A stretch of 6,582 nt of DNA from Erysipelotrichia bacterium (GTDB lineage Bacteria > Bacillota_I > Bacilli_A > Erysipelotrichales > Erysipelotrichaceae). The notes under the pieces were generated by a model. That model saw nothing but the letters and a program-made list of their open reading frames with translations, was not told where the DNA came from and searched no databases. The stretch covers positions 1-6,582 of the forward strand of contig SAAR01000191.1 in NCBI GenBank assembly GCA_009916335.1, read 5' to 3'. The position numbers and the translations under genes were made by a program. Shown one piece after another: positions 6,355 to 6,582 of this stretch (positions within the stretch are counted from its first letter, which is position 1; each line of letters begins with the position of its first letter).

Positions 6355-6446
6355 TTCATTATTCACATCTTTTAAGTCGGATATAATCGTATAAAAAAAC
6401 ATAAATAGGAAGTCTTTAATCTAATAATTATAACCTCCTTAAACGC

Positions 6447-6479
6447 AAAAAAGTCCCACAGCTTTGAGCTGCAGGACTT
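6447..6479 (-). terminator. Intrinsic terminator of the rRNA operon
   Basis: On the minus strand 6479-6467 pairs with 6463-6451 in a 13-bp stem containing two adjacent G:U wobbles, with a 3-nt loop. It is followed by a run of six T (6452-6447, overlapping the stem base). It starts 11 nt after the 5S rRNA 3' end, which places the 5S gene last in its operon. Confidence 0.92.
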
Positions 6480-6489
6480 CTTCAAAAAA

Positions 6490-6582
<93 letters not shown>

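Overview
The window looks like chromosomal DNA of a Bacteroidales bacterium, most probably Bacteroides or a close relative. The DNA is AT-rich. The initiator tRNA is preceded by a perfect Bacteroidetes housekeeping promoter (TTTG, 19-nt spacer, TAnnTTTG). The genes lack strong Shine-Dalgarno sequences. The TonB protein carries the N-terminal cytoplasmic W-x-x-x-IF-x-GxNKxYGAYxxR motif that I associate with Bacteroidetes TonB proteins. The 5S rRNA has ordinary bacterial core sequence. The genus is inferred and could not be tested by a search.

Layout, left to right. Positions 1-94 hold no gene that I can see. Positions 95-255 are a complete single-gene tRNA unit on the plus strand: promoter, initiator tRNA-fMet (CAT), and a 14-bp hairpin terminator. 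A convergent terminator at about 349-380 then closes a long minus-strand operon. Read in the direction of transcription (from 5753 down to 410), the operon encodes exbB, exbD-1, exbD-2, tonB, a PstS-like substrate-binding lipoprotein, and a secreted TPR-repeat protein. The gaps between genes are 25, 14, 21, 2 and 23 nt, so co-transcription is very likely. Upstream of it, also on the minus strand, is a small unrecognised gene for an exported protein with two C-x4-C pairs (5873-6298). Beyond that are the terminator of an rRNA operon and the 3' portion of a 5S rRNA that runs off the right edge.

How the genes work together: ExbB and the two ExbD proteins should form an inner-membrane proton channel that uses the proton motive force. 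TonB should carry that energy across the periplasm to outer-membrane TonB-dependent receptors. The retained channel residues (ExbB Glu221, Thr193 and Thr226; Asp20 and Asp33 in the ExbDs) and the intact TonB C-terminal domain argue that the machine is functional. The less ordinary part is the 3' half of the operon. It holds a lipid-anchored PstS-family protein without any ABC-transporter partners and with several by-eye departures from the phosphate-binding residues, followed by a TPR protein with a signal peptide. My inference is that these two are periplasmic accessory or scaffold parts of the TonB machine rather than phosphate-uptake components. As far as I know this gene order recurs in Bacteroidales, so the locus is probably a conserved but little-characterised module, not a newly arrived mobile system. 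I saw no transposon, phage, CRISPR or defence genes.
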